Shown in pieces: positions 8,088 to 17,467 of a stretch of DNA of 64,000 nucleotides. Position numbers and translations under genes: made by a program. The stretch is from contig NZ_WVID01000001.1 of NCBI RefSeq assembly GCF_010091925.1, forward strand, positions 338,894-402,893, in the 5' to 3' direction. The DNA is from Nostoc sp. B(2019) (GTDB lineage: Bacteria; Cyanobacteriota; Cyanobacteriia; Cyanobacteriales; Nostocaceae). The first letter of the stretch is position 1; each line of letters starts with the position of its first letter. The notes beneath the pieces were generated by a model. The model was not told the DNA's origin and made no database searches. It saw only the letters and a list, made by a program, of their open reading frames with translations.

Positions 8088-9344
8088 ATGAAACTGATGG
8101 TATATTCCCATGATGGCTTTGGTCTCGGTAATATTCGCAGAATGCTGGCAATCTGCACTCACTTACTAGATTCGATTCCAGAACTTTCTATCTTGGTTGT
8201 TTCTGGTTCCCCGATGTTACACAGCTTTCGTCTGCCGAGAAGACTGGATTACATTAAATTACCTTGCATAAATCGGGGAACATCGGGTGAGTTGTCTGCC
8301 AAGTATCTGGGGACAGCAATCGATGAAACAGTGAAACTGCGTTCAGAATTAATTTTATCTGCGATCGCCAATTTTAAACCGGATGTGTTTCTGGTAGACA
8401 AAAAGCCCTACGGCATCCGCAATGAATTAGAGGCGGCTATCGAATATCTCAAAGCAGAATTACCAGAAACTCCCCTACTTCTGCTGCTGCGTGACATTTT
8501 GGATCATCCAGATGTGACAATGCAAGAATGGCAAAAGCACGGTTACTACGAAGCGATTGAAAGTTTTTATGATCGCGTGCTTGTCGTTGGCACTCCAGAA
8601 ATTTTTGATATCCGCCAAGAATATCAACTACCGCCAAAAGTGGCACAGAAGGTACAATTTTGTGGCTACATCCGCAAAGAACTAGGACGTAAAAGTCCAA
8701 ATCTCGTTCGTAATGAGTTGCGACTTAGCCCAGAAGAAAAGCTGATTTTAGTCACGCCGGGAGGTGGCGAGGATGGCTACAACTTAATTGATACTTATCT
8801 ATCGAGTTTGGCATTGCTGCCTACCTCTCATAAACTCCGAAGTTTAATTATATGTGGCCCAGAAATGCCCTTGAAAGACCGAGCAGCACTGGAGCAAAAA
8901 GCGGCTGCATATCCGCAAGTGCAGATGGTTGAGTTTACCGATGATTTGATGAGCTACATCGCCGCAGCAGATGCAGTAGTGGCAATGGGTGGCTACAATA
9001 CAACCTGCGAGATTCTCTCAGTGGGTAAGCCAGCAGTAGTGATACCCAGAATTAAACCATCTCAAGAACAGTGGATGCGAGCAGAACATTTAACAAAACT
9101 GGGGGTTTTGGCGGCTATTCATCCAGATAATCTAACTCCAGATATATTACTGCGATCGCTCCTACAACAACTGAATAATCTACAACATAATATTTCCACT
9201 CCGGCAATTGATCTAAATGCATTGCCCAAAATTAGCCAATACATTTCCACCTTACTAGTAAAAAAAAAGAGCGTGGTTCCATTTGGCAAAACCTATCAGC
9301 CACCGGAACAATTAAAGGATTTAGAAATAGTTGCGATCGTTTAA
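8088..9344 (+). CDS. MurG-like glycosyltransferase (GT28-type GT-B fold)
   Basis: A 418-residue GT-B glycosyltransferase. The N-terminus MKLMVYSHDGFGLGNIRRML carries the glycine-rich acceptor loop of MurG/GT28-like enzymes. The donor-site motif MGGYNTTCEILSVGKPAVVI (about residues 304-323) is followed by the RAEHL segment of nucleotide-sugar binding. It should transfer a sugar from a nucleotide donor in the cytoplasm; donor and acceptor are unknown. GAGGGACA lies upstream of the ATG. It opens a same-strand run of glycan genes and is a diverged tandem paralogue of the next gene, 31 nt downstream. Confidence 0.88.
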   Translation: MKLMVYSHDGFGLGNIRRMLAICTHLLDSIPELSILVVSGSPMLHSFRLPRRLDYIKLPCINRGTSGELSAKYLGTAIDETVKLRSELILSAIANFKPDVFLVDKKPYGIRNELEAAIEYLKAELPETPLLLLLRDILDHPDVTMQEWQKHGYYEAIESFYDRVLVVGTPEIFDIRQEYQLPPKVAQKVQFCGYIRKELGRKSPNLVRNELRLSPEEKLILVTPGGGEDGYNLIDTYLSSLALLPTSHKLRSLIICGPEMPLKDRAALEQKAAAYPQVQMVEFTDDLMSYIAAADAVVAMGGYNTTCEILSVGKPAVVIPRIKPSQEQWMRAEHLTKLGVLAAIHPDNLTPDILLRSLLQQLNNLQHNISTPAIDLNALPKISQYISTLLVKKKSVVPFGKTYQPPEQLKDLEIVAIV

Positions 9345-9375
9345 ATCAAAACAAATTTAGAGAGGTAAAGTTGCC

Positions 9376-10563
9376 ATGAAACGTCTAATGTTTTACTGCC
9401 AACATATTTTGGGTATGGGTCATCTGGTTCGCAGCATGGAAATTGTCCGCGGTTTAACCAAAGACTTCCAAATTTGTTTTATTAATGGTGGTGAAATAAT
9501 TAAAGAATTCGAGTTTCCGGCTGGTGTTGAAATCATCAATTTACCTGCAATCAAAACCGACTCAGAATTTGAAGAACTACAAGTAGTAGATGATATCTTT
9601 AGTCTCACCGAAGCCAAAGAAATCAGAAAAAATCAACTCCTGAAAATATTTGATCAGTTCCAGCCTGATATCTTAATGATTGAGTTATTCCCTTTTGGTA
9701 GACGACGCTTTTCTTTTGAATTAATTCCTTTACTAGAACGGGCAAAGTCAAATAGAAGCTCAACCAAAGTTGTTTCTAGCCTGCGAGATATTGTAGTTAC
9801 TAAACAACATAAGCAGGCGAAACATGAAGAAAAAGTTTGCAACTTAATCAACCAATACTTTGACCTGTTATTGGTTCACGGTGATCCTGAATTTGTTCCC
9901 TTAGAAGAAACCTTCTCTAGAGTCAGTGACCTCAAGTGTGCAGTACATTACACCGGATATGTAGTACAAGAACCTCCGATGCATCCTGTGCTTACTGACG
10001 AAGAAAAGGAATTGATTAACTCTGATAAACCCCTCATACTAGTCAGCGTCGGAGGTGGTAGATTTGGTCATGAGTTGCTTGATTGTGTAGTAAAAACAGC
10101 TCCCTGGCTAGAAAAAAAATTGCCGCACAATATTCAAGTTTTCACCGGCCCCTTCATGCCAGAAGACAAATTTAATCAACTGCAAGTAATGGCAAAAGAT
10201 AGCAAAAATATTCGTATTGGACGCTACACACCTTACTTGCTGAGTTACATGAAAAAAGCACAACTTTCTATAAGTATGTCTGGCTACAACACCACGATGA
10301 ATGTTTTAACTACAGGTGTACGAGCCATGATTCTTCCCTTTACAGGCAACCAAGACAGAGAACAAACTATTAGAGCAGAGAAGTTAAGCAATTTAGGAGT
10401 TGTTAGACTTCTCAAGCCTAATGATTTGCAACCCGATTACTTGGCATTAAAAATCATCAATTACCTTGAATATCAACCCAATAAAATTAGCTTTGATTTC
10501 GCCGGAGTTGAAAAAACAGCAAGCCTATTAAAAGCTCTAGCGGTTAAGCAAAAAGTGGCTTAA
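9376..10563 (+). CDS. MurG-like glycosyltransferase, tandem paralogue
   Basis: A 395-residue GT-B enzyme built like its neighbour: an N-terminal MKRLMFYCQHILGMGHLVRS loop, VSVGGGRFGHELLD at the domain junction, and the donor motif SMSGYNTTMNVLTTGVRAMI followed by RAEKLSNLGV. The GYNTT core is shared with the upstream enzyme, but the flanking residues differ, which suggests different donors or acceptors. AGAGGT precedes the start. It probably works in the same pathway as 8088-9344. A MITE-like element separates it from the next gene. Confidence 0.88.
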   Translation: MKRLMFYCQHILGMGHLVRSMEIVRGLTKDFQICFINGGEIIKEFEFPAGVEIINLPAIKTDSEFEELQVVDDIFSLTEAKEIRKNQLLKIFDQFQPDILMIELFPFGRRRFSFELIPLLERAKSNRSSTKVVSSLRDIVVTKQHKQAKHEEKVCNLINQYFDLLLVHGDPEFVPLEETFSRVSDLKCAVHYTGYVVQEPPMHPVLTDEEKELINSDKPLILVSVGGGRFGHELLDCVVKTAPWLEKKLPHNIQVFTGPFMPEDKFNQLQVMAKDSKNIRIGRYTPYLLSYMKKAQLSISMSGYNTTMNVLTTGVRAMILPFTGNQDREQTIRAEKLSNLGVVRLLKPNDLQPDYLALKIINYLEYQPNKISFDFAGVEKTASLLKALAVKQKVA

Positions 10564-10661
10564 TACAGTATTGCCTAATTTCATAACACCTCAAGCTTTA
10601 CCAACTTCCTATTTCTCTCTCTGCGCCTCCGCGTCTCTGCGTGAGATTTTCATAATCTAAC

Positions 10662-10781
10662 CTGAGTTCGGGATAAGCTGAAACCCTCATTACAGTGTTG
10701 CTTGATTTTGGGATATATCAACGTGCTTGTGTCGTTTCAGCCAGTTAAAGGTAAATAAACCTCCTTAACCCGAACTGACGT
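10662..10781. mobile_element. MITE-like element with inverted ends and 9-bp direct repeats
   Basis: About 120 bp bounded by inverted ends: CTGAGTTCGGGATAAG at the left and, on the other strand, CAGTTCGGGTTAAGG near the right (13 of 15 core bases match). The flanks carry the 9-bp direct repeat TAATCTAAC at 10653-10661 and 10782-10790, as expected for a target-site duplication. No coding capacity. It lies inside the glycosyltransferase run, between 10563 and 10831. Exact ends are approximate by a few bases. Confidence 0.65.
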
Positions 10782-10830
10782 TAATCTAACTCAGCAACAC
10801 TAGACTTTCTCCTCACAGAAAAATACAATC

Positions 10831-12042
10831 ATGGATAAAACAAAAATTTGCATTACCACACTTGAATATCCACCCGATATTGGCGGGGTTGGTGAGTCAG
10901 TACATCGGATTTCCAAAATGCTGATTGACAGTGGCTATGAAGTCCACGTTGCGGTTTTTCGCTCGAAACAACGGCTAGTCTCTGACGGAAGCCGCAGACG
11001 AGCAAGTTGCACAACAATGTTTCAAGATGGTGTATTTGTACATCGAATTAAATCAGCCGTTCGCGATAATCTCACAGAGATTCAAGATTTTTTTAGTGAC
11101 GTTTACTTTCAACTAAAATGCCTACATCAAAAATATAACTTTGACCTGTTTCATGCCTTTTTCATGAATGAAACAGGGTATGTAACGACACTTTTAGCAA
11201 AAGAAAATGATGTTCCGGTAATCAATAGCGTTCGCGGTAGCGACTTGCATAAGCATATTTTCAATCCCAAAAACCATGCTCAGATATCATGGATTTTAGA
11301 AAATTCTGCTTGGGTGACATTTGTGAGTCGGGACTTGCAAAAAAGAGCTAGTGTCATTGCTCCGAGTGTGAAGTTAAAATCATCAGCTTTCTGGAATTCC
11401 ATTGCACCTATCAACTTTGAGCAACTCCCTACCCCATCTCTAGTTAACGAATTACCAGGTATCGTTATCGGTTCATCAGGTAGATTTCGAGACAAAAAGG
11501 GAATTGAATTTCTCCTTGACGCTTGCGCCGAATTAAGCAAAGAGTTAGATTTAACACTTTTGCTCATAGGTGATTTTGTGGAGAAAGAACGAGAATACTG
11601 GGAGCAACAAGTAGAACAAAGTGGAATTGGTAATCGCCTCCGCATTACTGGAATCACCAGTCGCCAAGAAGCCTTAGCTTATCTACCCCACTTGGATATT
11701 TTCGTGATTCCCTCACTGCATGACGGTTGTCCGAATACTCTGTTAGAAGCGATGCTAGCGAGTCGAGCAATAATTGGCACTCGTGTAGATGCGATCGCGG
11801 AAATCCTAGAAGACGGCGTAAACGGTTTGCTAGTCAACCCTGGCAGTACAGAAGAACTAACTGCTTCACTCCGATATCTGGCAACTCAACCAGAACTGCG
11901 GCCAAAGTTGGGTGCAGCAGCAAAAACAAAAGTAAGTCAGCAACTTGCCCCATCAGTAGAATATCAAAACTGGATCAACGTTTACCAACGAGTCTTAATC
12001 ACATCTGAATCAGTTTTGTTAGGCGAAATATCTCTCGTTTAG
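10831..12042 (+). CDS. GT4-family glycosyltransferase
   Basis: A 403-residue GT-B retaining glycosyltransferase. The N-terminal domain begins ICITTLEYPPDIGGVGESVH, with the GGVG acceptor loop of GT4 enzymes. The C-terminal donor domain starts near IGSSGRFRDKKGIEFLLDA and carries the E-x7-E signature in PSLHDGCPNTLLEAMLASRA, then GTRVDAIAEIL and DGVNGLLVNPG. It likely adds a sugar during polysaccharide or glycolipid assembly with its cluster neighbours. No strong ribosome binding site is visible before the ATG. Confidence 0.9.
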   Translation: MDKTKICITTLEYPPDIGGVGESVHRISKMLIDSGYEVHVAVFRSKQRLVSDGSRRRASCTTMFQDGVFVHRIKSAVRDNLTEIQDFFSDVYFQLKCLHQKYNFDLFHAFFMNETGYVTTLLAKENDVPVINSVRGSDLHKHIFNPKNHAQISWILENSAWVTFVSRDLQKRASVIAPSVKLKSSAFWNSIAPINFEQLPTPSLVNELPGIVIGSSGRFRDKKGIEFLLDACAELSKELDLTLLLIGDFVEKEREYWEQQVEQSGIGNRLRITGITSRQEALAYLPHLDIFVIPSLHDGCPNTLLEAMLASRAIIGTRVDAIAEILEDGVNGLLVNPGSTEELTASLRYLATQPELRPKLGAAAKTKVSQQLAPSVEYQNWINVYQRVLITSESVLLGEISLV

Positions 12043-12108
12043 TTTCTTCACTCTGCGTTCTCTGCGTCCACCGAAGTTTTGATCGGCGGAAGCCGCCGCT
12101 CAAACTTC

Positions 12109-12142
12109 TCTCTGCGGTTTGTTAATTATTTAACCGCAGAGA
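12109..12142. repeat. Inverted repeat between glycosyltransferase genes
   Basis: Perfect 11-bp arms TCTCTGCGGTT and AACCGCAGAGA with a 12-nt AT-rich loop, in the 147-nt gap before the GT2 gene. The same CTCTGCG-rich repeat family recurs at 10616-10645. It could be a weak terminator or simply an interspersed palindrome. Confidence 0.75.
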
Positions 12143-12189
12143 CGCAGAGATAACAGAGGAATTCATTTCTTAAAAACAGAATTTAAACC

Positions 12190-13245
12190 ATGAACAAACC
12201 ACAAATCACCATAATTGTTTCGCAGCGTGAGCGATTCAGCTTTACCCGCGAATCGCTAGAAAGCATTTACGAACACACCCAACTACCTTTCTCCCTAATT
12301 TATGTAGATGGCGGTTCACCCCGCCCCATCCAGCGCTATCTAGAAGAACAAGCGCAAGAAAAAGGATTCCAGCTAATCCGCACAGAACACTACCTTTCAC
12401 CCAATCAAGCCCGTAACTTGGGTTTACAACAAGTTGATAGCGAGTATTTAGTCTTTATTGACAACGATGTGATTGTCAGTCCAGGTTGGCTAAACTCGTT
12501 ACTCCAATGCACTGAAGAAACAAAAGCGACTGTAGTCTGTCCGCTTACCTGTATTGGCAAGCCTTTGGGGGAAACAATACATCTGGCGGGTGGCGAAGCT
12601 CATATTTTTGTGGAGCCACAGGAAACTGGAGTCAAGCGACGAGTGCATGAAAAACACTACTTTGTAAATCGAAAAGTTGCGGAAGTACGCGATCAACTTC
12701 ATCGCCAACAATGCGAATTTGCCGAGTTTCATTGTATGTTGGTTCGCGCTGAGATTTTCCAACGAATCGGGCTTTTGGATGAGGGTTTGCTAAGTACGCG
12801 AGAACACATCGATTTTTGTATGACGGTGGCTGAAGCGGGAGGTACTTTTTATTGTGAACCAGCTTCGGTAGTTACGTATGTACCAGGATTGAAATTTGAA
12901 TTGCCAGAACTAGCATTCTTTATGCTGCGCTGGAGCGATGCTTGGGAAATTGCCAGTTTAGAATATTTCTCCCAAAAGTGGGATTTGACAATCAAAGACA
13001 AGTATTTCAAGAAGCGCTATAAGCGGATGGGCCATCGTCGCCATCAGGGATTTTTGAAACCGCTGCTGAGTCGCCTTACCTTTGAGCAAAATCCTTTGTG
13101 GTTAGAGAAAATGGCGATCGCTCTCGAAAAGAAATTAAATCAGTATATTAGCGATCGCTATACTCAAAACCAAACCACTACAATCAGCAACAAACCCGTC
13201 CGCGAGTTGTCTTCTCTGGTTAATTCACTGGAGGGAGACAAGTAA
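12190..13245 (+). CDS. GT2-family glycosyltransferase
   Basis: A 351-residue GT-A-fold enzyme. It opens KPQITIIVSQRERFSFTRES, then shows NQARNLGLQQVDSEYLVFID with the metal- and nucleotide-binding DND in FIDNDVIV (near residue 96). A further acceptor region contains LLDEGLLSTREHIDFCM, which carries an E-H pair in place of the common ED catalytic motif. The C-terminal third is basic and ends close to the next start. The ABC exporter gene begins 3 nt after its stop, so the two are almost certainly one operon. Likely a sugar-adding step before export. Confidence 0.88.
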   Translation: MNKPQITIIVSQRERFSFTRESLESIYEHTQLPFSLIYVDGGSPRPIQRYLEEQAQEKGFQLIRTEHYLSPNQARNLGLQQVDSEYLVFIDNDVIVSPGWLNSLLQCTEETKATVVCPLTCIGKPLGETIHLAGGEAHIFVEPQETGVKRRVHEKHYFVNRKVAEVRDQLHRQQCEFAEFHCMLVRAEIFQRIGLLDEGLLSTREHIDFCMTVAEAGGTFYCEPASVVTYVPGLKFELPELAFFMLRWSDAWEIASLEYFSQKWDLTIKDKYFKKRYKRMGHRRHQGFLKPLLSRLTFEQNPLWLEKMAIALEKKLNQYISDRYTQNQTTTISNKPVRELSSLVNSLEGDK

Positions 13246-13247
13246 GC

Positions 13248-15083
13248 ATGGCGGCTAGAGATCCCAAAAGTCTGAAAGCTGCTTTACCGGGAATTGTGCG
13301 GATTTTGCGGCGGTTTGCGCCCCAGATGGGCAAACAAAAGGCGCTATTAATTGTGTCTTTTGTGGCACTGATGGCTGAGATTATCTTGCATCTTTTAGAA
13401 CCTTGGCCATTAAAGTTTATCTTTGACTACATTCTTGTACCTGGTTTTCGCTCTCAGTCCTTGGGAATTCCCCTGCTTGCAGAACTTAGCCCATTTGCCC
13501 TATTAACAGGCTTGACATTGGGGTTAGTAGCGATCGCTTTACTTCGCGCCACTGCTGCTTACTTCAGCGTGGTGGGGATGGCGCTAGCTGCTAGCAATGT
13601 GTTAACTGAAATTCGCTCTGAGCTTTACAGCCATCTCCAGAGCCTTTCTTTGTCATTTCACCACAAAGCTAAGGGTGGCGATTTGATTACCCGTGTTACC
13701 TCAGATATTGAGCGGCTACGGGAAGTTACGGTAATGGCGGTATTGCCCTTAATTGCCCACTCCCTCACCCTATTCGGCATGATTTTTGTCATGTTCTGGC
13801 TACATTGGGAATTGGCATTGATTGCTGCTGCCGTGTTTCCTCTGTTTATCTTCTTTACTATGCGCTTGACAAAACGCATCAGGCAAGTGGTGCGATCGCA
13901 GCGTCAGCGTGAAGGTGCAATGGCTGCCACAGCAGCAGAGTCCATCGGAGCAATCAAAGTTGTGCAGGCACTATCTCTGCAAGATATGCTGGAGCATACC
14001 TTTTCCAGCCATAACCGCCAAAGTTTAAAAGAAAGTGCCAAAGCGCAAAAACTGGCAGCAGGTTTAGAGCGGATGGTGGAATTGCTTGTAGGGATTGCCA
14101 CTGCCTTGGTGTTATGGCGGGGTGTGCAGTTGGTATTGGGAAAAGCCATCACACCTGGGGATTTGCTGGTATTTGTCAACTATCTTAGGATTGCCTTTAA
14201 GCCAATGCGGCAGCTTGCCAAGTACACAGGGCAAATCGCTAAAGCAACAGCTTCCGGCGAGCGCATCTTGGATGTACTGGACACAGTACCCGACATTCGT
14301 GATGCGCGGGGAGCAATGGATGCACCGCCTTTACAGGGAGGTGTGCGGTTTGAAAATGTTACCTTTGCTTATGAACCAAAAAAGGGAATTTTACAGAACG
14401 TTAGCTTTGAGGTGCAACCAGGTCAACACGTCGCCTTAGTTGGGCCATCCGGTGGCGGTAAATCTACACTGGTAAGTCTGCTATTACGCCTTTATGACCC
14501 ATTGGAAGGGCGGATTTTAGTTGATGGTCACGACCTGCGCGAGTACAAGCTGCAATCTATCCGGCAGCAAATCAGCGTGGTGTTACAAGATACTATCCTG
14601 TTTGCCGCCAGTGTCAAAGATAATATTGCTTATGGTTGTTTGGGAGCTTCTGACCAAGCAATTGAACGCGCTGCTCGTCTGGCAAATGCCCACGATTTCA
14701 TCATGGCAATGCCTGAAGGCTACGAGACTATTCTAGGTGAGAGAGGGGCGACGCTTTCAGGGGGACAACGGCAGAGAATTTCCATTGCTCGTGCAGCCAT
14801 TCGTCAAGCTGCAATCGCAATTTTGGATGAGCCGACTACTGGCTTAGACAACGAAAATGAACACGCCGTTAACGAAGCACTGGAACGTTTAACTCAAGAA
14901 TGCACCACTTTTTTAGTTTCTCACAACCTCAAAGCCGTTGAACAAGCCGATTTAATTCTCTACATCGAAGGTGGACAAATTTTAGAGCAAGGTACTCACG
15001 GGGAACTGCTGCGCCTAGGTGGACGATACGCCGCGATGTATGCCTTGAAATCTGCGGTTAGCGGAAATCTCCCGCGAGGATGA
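13248..15083 (+). CDS. ABC exporter, MsbA-like (fused membrane and ATPase domains)
   Basis: A 611-residue half-transporter. The N-terminal membrane domain (about residues 25-320) has several hydrophobic helices and the coupling text FHHKAKGGDLITRVTSDIE. The nucleotide-binding domain shows Walker A GPSGGGKST, Q-loop text VVLQDTILFAAS, signature LSGGQRQRISIARAA, Walker B AILDEPTTGLD and the H-loop VSHNLKAVEQ. It should work as a homodimer exporting a lipid-linked or hydrophobic glycan across the inner membrane. The gene follows the GT2 gene by 3 nt and overlaps the phosphatase gene by 4 nt (ATGA), tying transport to glycan synthesis. HepA of the heterocyst envelope is a family relative, but this is not evidence that the gene is hepA. 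Confidence 0.92.
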   Translation: MAARDPKSLKAALPGIVRILRRFAPQMGKQKALLIVSFVALMAEIILHLLEPWPLKFIFDYILVPGFRSQSLGIPLLAELSPFALLTGLTLGLVAIALLRATAAYFSVVGMALAASNVLTEIRSELYSHLQSLSLSFHHKAKGGDLITRVTSDIERLREVTVMAVLPLIAHSLTLFGMIFVMFWLHWELALIAAAVFPLFIFFTMRLTKRIRQVVRSQRQREGAMAATAAESIGAIKVVQALSLQDMLEHTFSSHNRQSLKESAKAQKLAAGLERMVELLVGIATALVLWRGVQLVLGKAITPGDLLVFVNYLRIAFKPMRQLAKYTGQIAKATASGERILDVLDTVPDIRDARGAMDAPPLQGGVRFENVTFAYEPKKGILQNVSFEVQPGQHVALVGPSGGGKSTLVSLLLRLYDPLEGRILVDGHDLREYKLQSIRQQISVVLQDTILFAASVKDNIAYGCLGASDQAIERAARLANAHDFIMAMPEGYETILGERGATLSGGQRQRISIARAAIRQAAIAILDEPTTGLDNENEHAVNEALERLTQECTTFLVSHNLKAVEQADLILYIEGGQILEQGTHGELLRLGGRYAAMYALKSAVSGNLPRG

Positions 15084-16279
15084 TGTGTATGCAGTTGAAG
15101 CTTAATGAGAGAGGGCTAAAGGGGCAAGAATCCCCATCCTCAATCACCCGTGTGATTTTGGTGCGTCACGCACAGAGTAGTTACAATGCCCAAAAGCGTT
15201 ATCAGGGAAGTTGCGACGACTCAGTGCTAACCGATAAGGGGCGCAGCGATGCCTATCAAACTGGTGTTGCTCTCAGGGATATAAGGATAGATGCAGTTTA
15301 TACAAGTCCCCTCCAGCGAGTTCAGGAAACTTTAGTTGAGATTTTAGGAGGCATGAAAGTAGAGAAACCTGTCTTTACATCTCCTCATCTCAAAGAAATC
15401 GATATGCCTGGATGGCAAGGACTAACGTACAAATACGTACAAGAACATTTTGCGGCAGACTATCGTTGCTGGAAGGAGCGACCCCACGAGTTTCAGATGA
15501 CACCGCAGGTAGAAAGACAGTCAAGATCTGCTATATGTGTCCAACAGCAGTGCTTCCCGGTACTGGATTTGTACGATCGCGCTGATCAATTCTGGCAAGA
15601 AATTTTGCCACTTCATACTGGCAAGACTATCTTGATTGTCAGCCACAGCGGCACAATTCGGGCGTTAATTAGCACTGCGATCGCAATGGGATGTGAGCAA
15701 TACCACGTCCTTCAGCAATCAAATTGCGGCATCAGCATCCTAAATTTTCCCACACTCGGACATCAGCAAGCCCAACTTGAGGCAATGAATATTACCACCC
15801 ATCTCGGTGAAGTTCTGCCCAAGCTAAAGGATGGCAAACAAGGTCTGCGTTTACTATTAGTACCAGCCATTGGCAACTCTCAACATTTAATTCAAAAGCT
15901 AGCTGAACGCCTTCAAACAGTGCCTATTGATTTTAGCCTTAACAGTGATTTAGAAAGTTCCCAACACACCACCGAGCAACTACTTAAATATCATCCCAAA
16001 ACGGTACAAATTCAGGTATTAGATCAATATTTCCCCCAGACTTTGCAGCAAAAGCTTTCATCTCAACGCGCCACGATCACATCTAATGAAACAGATTCAA
16101 CTCATTTCATCACAGGATTAATAGTAGCCAGTCCCTCCATTATCCAAAATTTGCTTAGTCAGGTATTGGACACCTCACCAGAAAGCTTGCAGCTGATTCC
16201 CGACACCCTAAGTATTATTTACTATCCTCTAAAAAGCCGTACACCTGTGCTGCAAGCCATGAATATTACTAATTCGTAA
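15080..16279 (+). CDS. Histidine phosphatase family protein with extra C-terminal domain
   Basis: A 399-residue protein. Residues about 22-225 form a phosphoglycerate-mutase-like domain: catalytic VRHAQSSYN (RHA in place of RHG), TSPLQRVQET, the glutamate in HLKEIDMPGWQGLTY and the second histidine in LIVSHSGTIRALIS. Residues about 250-399 form a separate unrecognised region beginning near LRLLLVPAIGNSQHLIQKLA. It overlaps the ABC exporter stop by 4 nt. In this setting it may remove phosphate from a sugar phosphate or a carrier, which is inference. The ATG at 15080 is used; a second in-frame ATG lies at 15083. Confidence 0.85.
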   Translation: MMCMQLKLNERGLKGQESPSSITRVILVRHAQSSYNAQKRYQGSCDDSVLTDKGRSDAYQTGVALRDIRIDAVYTSPLQRVQETLVEILGGMKVEKPVFTSPHLKEIDMPGWQGLTYKYVQEHFAADYRCWKERPHEFQMTPQVERQSRSAICVQQQCFPVLDLYDRADQFWQEILPLHTGKTILIVSHSGTIRALISTAIAMGCEQYHVLQQSNCGISILNFPTLGHQQAQLEAMNITTHLGEVLPKLKDGKQGLRLLLVPAIGNSQHLIQKLAERLQTVPIDFSLNSDLESSQHTTEQLLKYHPKTVQIQVLDQYFPQTLQQKLSSQRATITSNETDSTHFITGLIVASPSIIQNLLSQVLDTSPESLQLIPDTLSIIYYPLKSRTPVLQAMNITNS

Positions 16280-16458
16280 TTCGCTCTGGGGCTACGCCCC
16301 GCTGCGCTAACGTAATTCGTAATTAATTAGAAATTAATTTATTGAAGGACAGAGTAATTAACTAAAGTTTATGAATCAATAAAAAATGCGTAGCAATAAT
16401 ATTTTAGAGCAAGCGGATTTATCCGTGGGGTAATAATTACGAATTACTTTGACAAACT

Positions 16459-17448
16459 ATGAAAATATTAGTGACTGGAGTTGCTGGTTTTATTGGGTTT
16501 CATTTAGCACAGCGTCTTTTAGCGGAAGGGATGCAGGTTTATGGCATCGATAACTTGAATGACTACTATGATGTCAACCTGAAAAAAGCTCGCTTGGAGC
16601 AACTTTACCCCCAAACTGGATTCACCTTTCAATTTTTAGATTTAAGCGATCGCCTTGGCACTACTCAACTATTCCAAGATCATACCTTTGACTACGTAGT
16701 TCATCTGGCAGCTCAAGCAGGAGTCCGCTATTCTTTACACAACCCTTTTGCCTACGTAGACAGCAACCTCTCAGGATTTGTCAACGTGTTAGAAGGTTGT
16801 CGCCATAGCCAGGTTGGTCATTTCGTCTTTGCCTCTTCTAGTTCTGTCTATGGCACTAACACTAAAGTACCATTTGCGACCAGCGACAATGTTGACCATC
16901 CCATTTCACTCTACGCCGCTACCAAAAAGTCAAATGAGTTGATGGCTCATGCCTACAGCCATCTGTACAACTTGCCAACTACAGGATTACGCTTTTTTAC
17001 AGTATATGGGCCTTGGGGACGTCCTGATATGGCTTACTTTAAATTTGTGCAGGCGATCGCAGCTAACCAGCCAATTGACGTTTACAACTTTGGTAAAATG
17101 CAACGAGACTTCACCTACATCGATGATGTAATTGAAGGGCTAATTCGGGTTATGCGAAACCCACCCCAAGCTGGCGATCGAGATACCGCAATCAGCAAAG
17201 CACCCTACAAGCTCTACAATATTGGGAATAACAACCCAGTAGAGTTAATGACGTTTATTGAAGTTATTGAAAAAGCATTGGGTAAGCAAGCCAAAAAGAA
17301 CTTACTACCCATGCAGCCAGGTGACGTTTTTTCTACCTACGCTGACGTAGATGATTTGATGCAAGACGTAGACTTTAAACCTGTAACTCAAATTGAGCAA
17401 GGTATCGAGCACTTTGTGCAGTGGTATCGAGACTATTACAGTTATTAA
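16459..17448 (+). CDS. NAD-dependent epimerase, UDP-glucuronate 4-epimerase-like
   Basis: A 329-residue short-chain dehydrogenase of the extended class. It shows the NAD-binding GVAGFIGFHLAQRL, a DNLNDYYDVNLKKARL segment typical of UDP-glucuronate 4-epimerases and their close relatives, the catalytic serine region FASSSSVYG and the Y-x3-K pair in YAATKKSNE. The reaction would be conversion of UDP-GlcA to UDP-GalA, giving an acidic sugar for polysaccharides. It follows the glycan cluster by 179 nt of repeat-bearing DNA (a GGGGCTACGCCCC hairpin near 16287). The porin gene starts 20 nt after its stop and may share its transcript. Confidence 0.88.
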   Translation: MKILVTGVAGFIGFHLAQRLLAEGMQVYGIDNLNDYYDVNLKKARLEQLYPQTGFTFQFLDLSDRLGTTQLFQDHTFDYVVHLAAQAGVRYSLHNPFAYVDSNLSGFVNVLEGCRHSQVGHFVFASSSSVYGTNTKVPFATSDNVDHPISLYAATKKSNELMAHAYSHLYNLPTTGLRFFTVYGPWGRPDMAYFKFVQAIAANQPIDVYNFGKMQRDFTYIDDVIEGLIRVMRNPPQAGDRDTAISKAPYKLYNIGNNNPVELMTFIEVIEKALGKQAKKNLLPMQPGDVFSTYADVDDLMQDVDFKPVTQIEQGIEHFVQWYRDYYSY

Positions 17449-17467
17449 AGAAAAACATTCCAGAATT

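Noticed and set aside
13248..15083. Naming the ABC exporter hepA
   Set aside because: The domain layout is shared by many exporters and the neighbours do not match a heterocyst polysaccharide locus I can identify, so no symbol is given.
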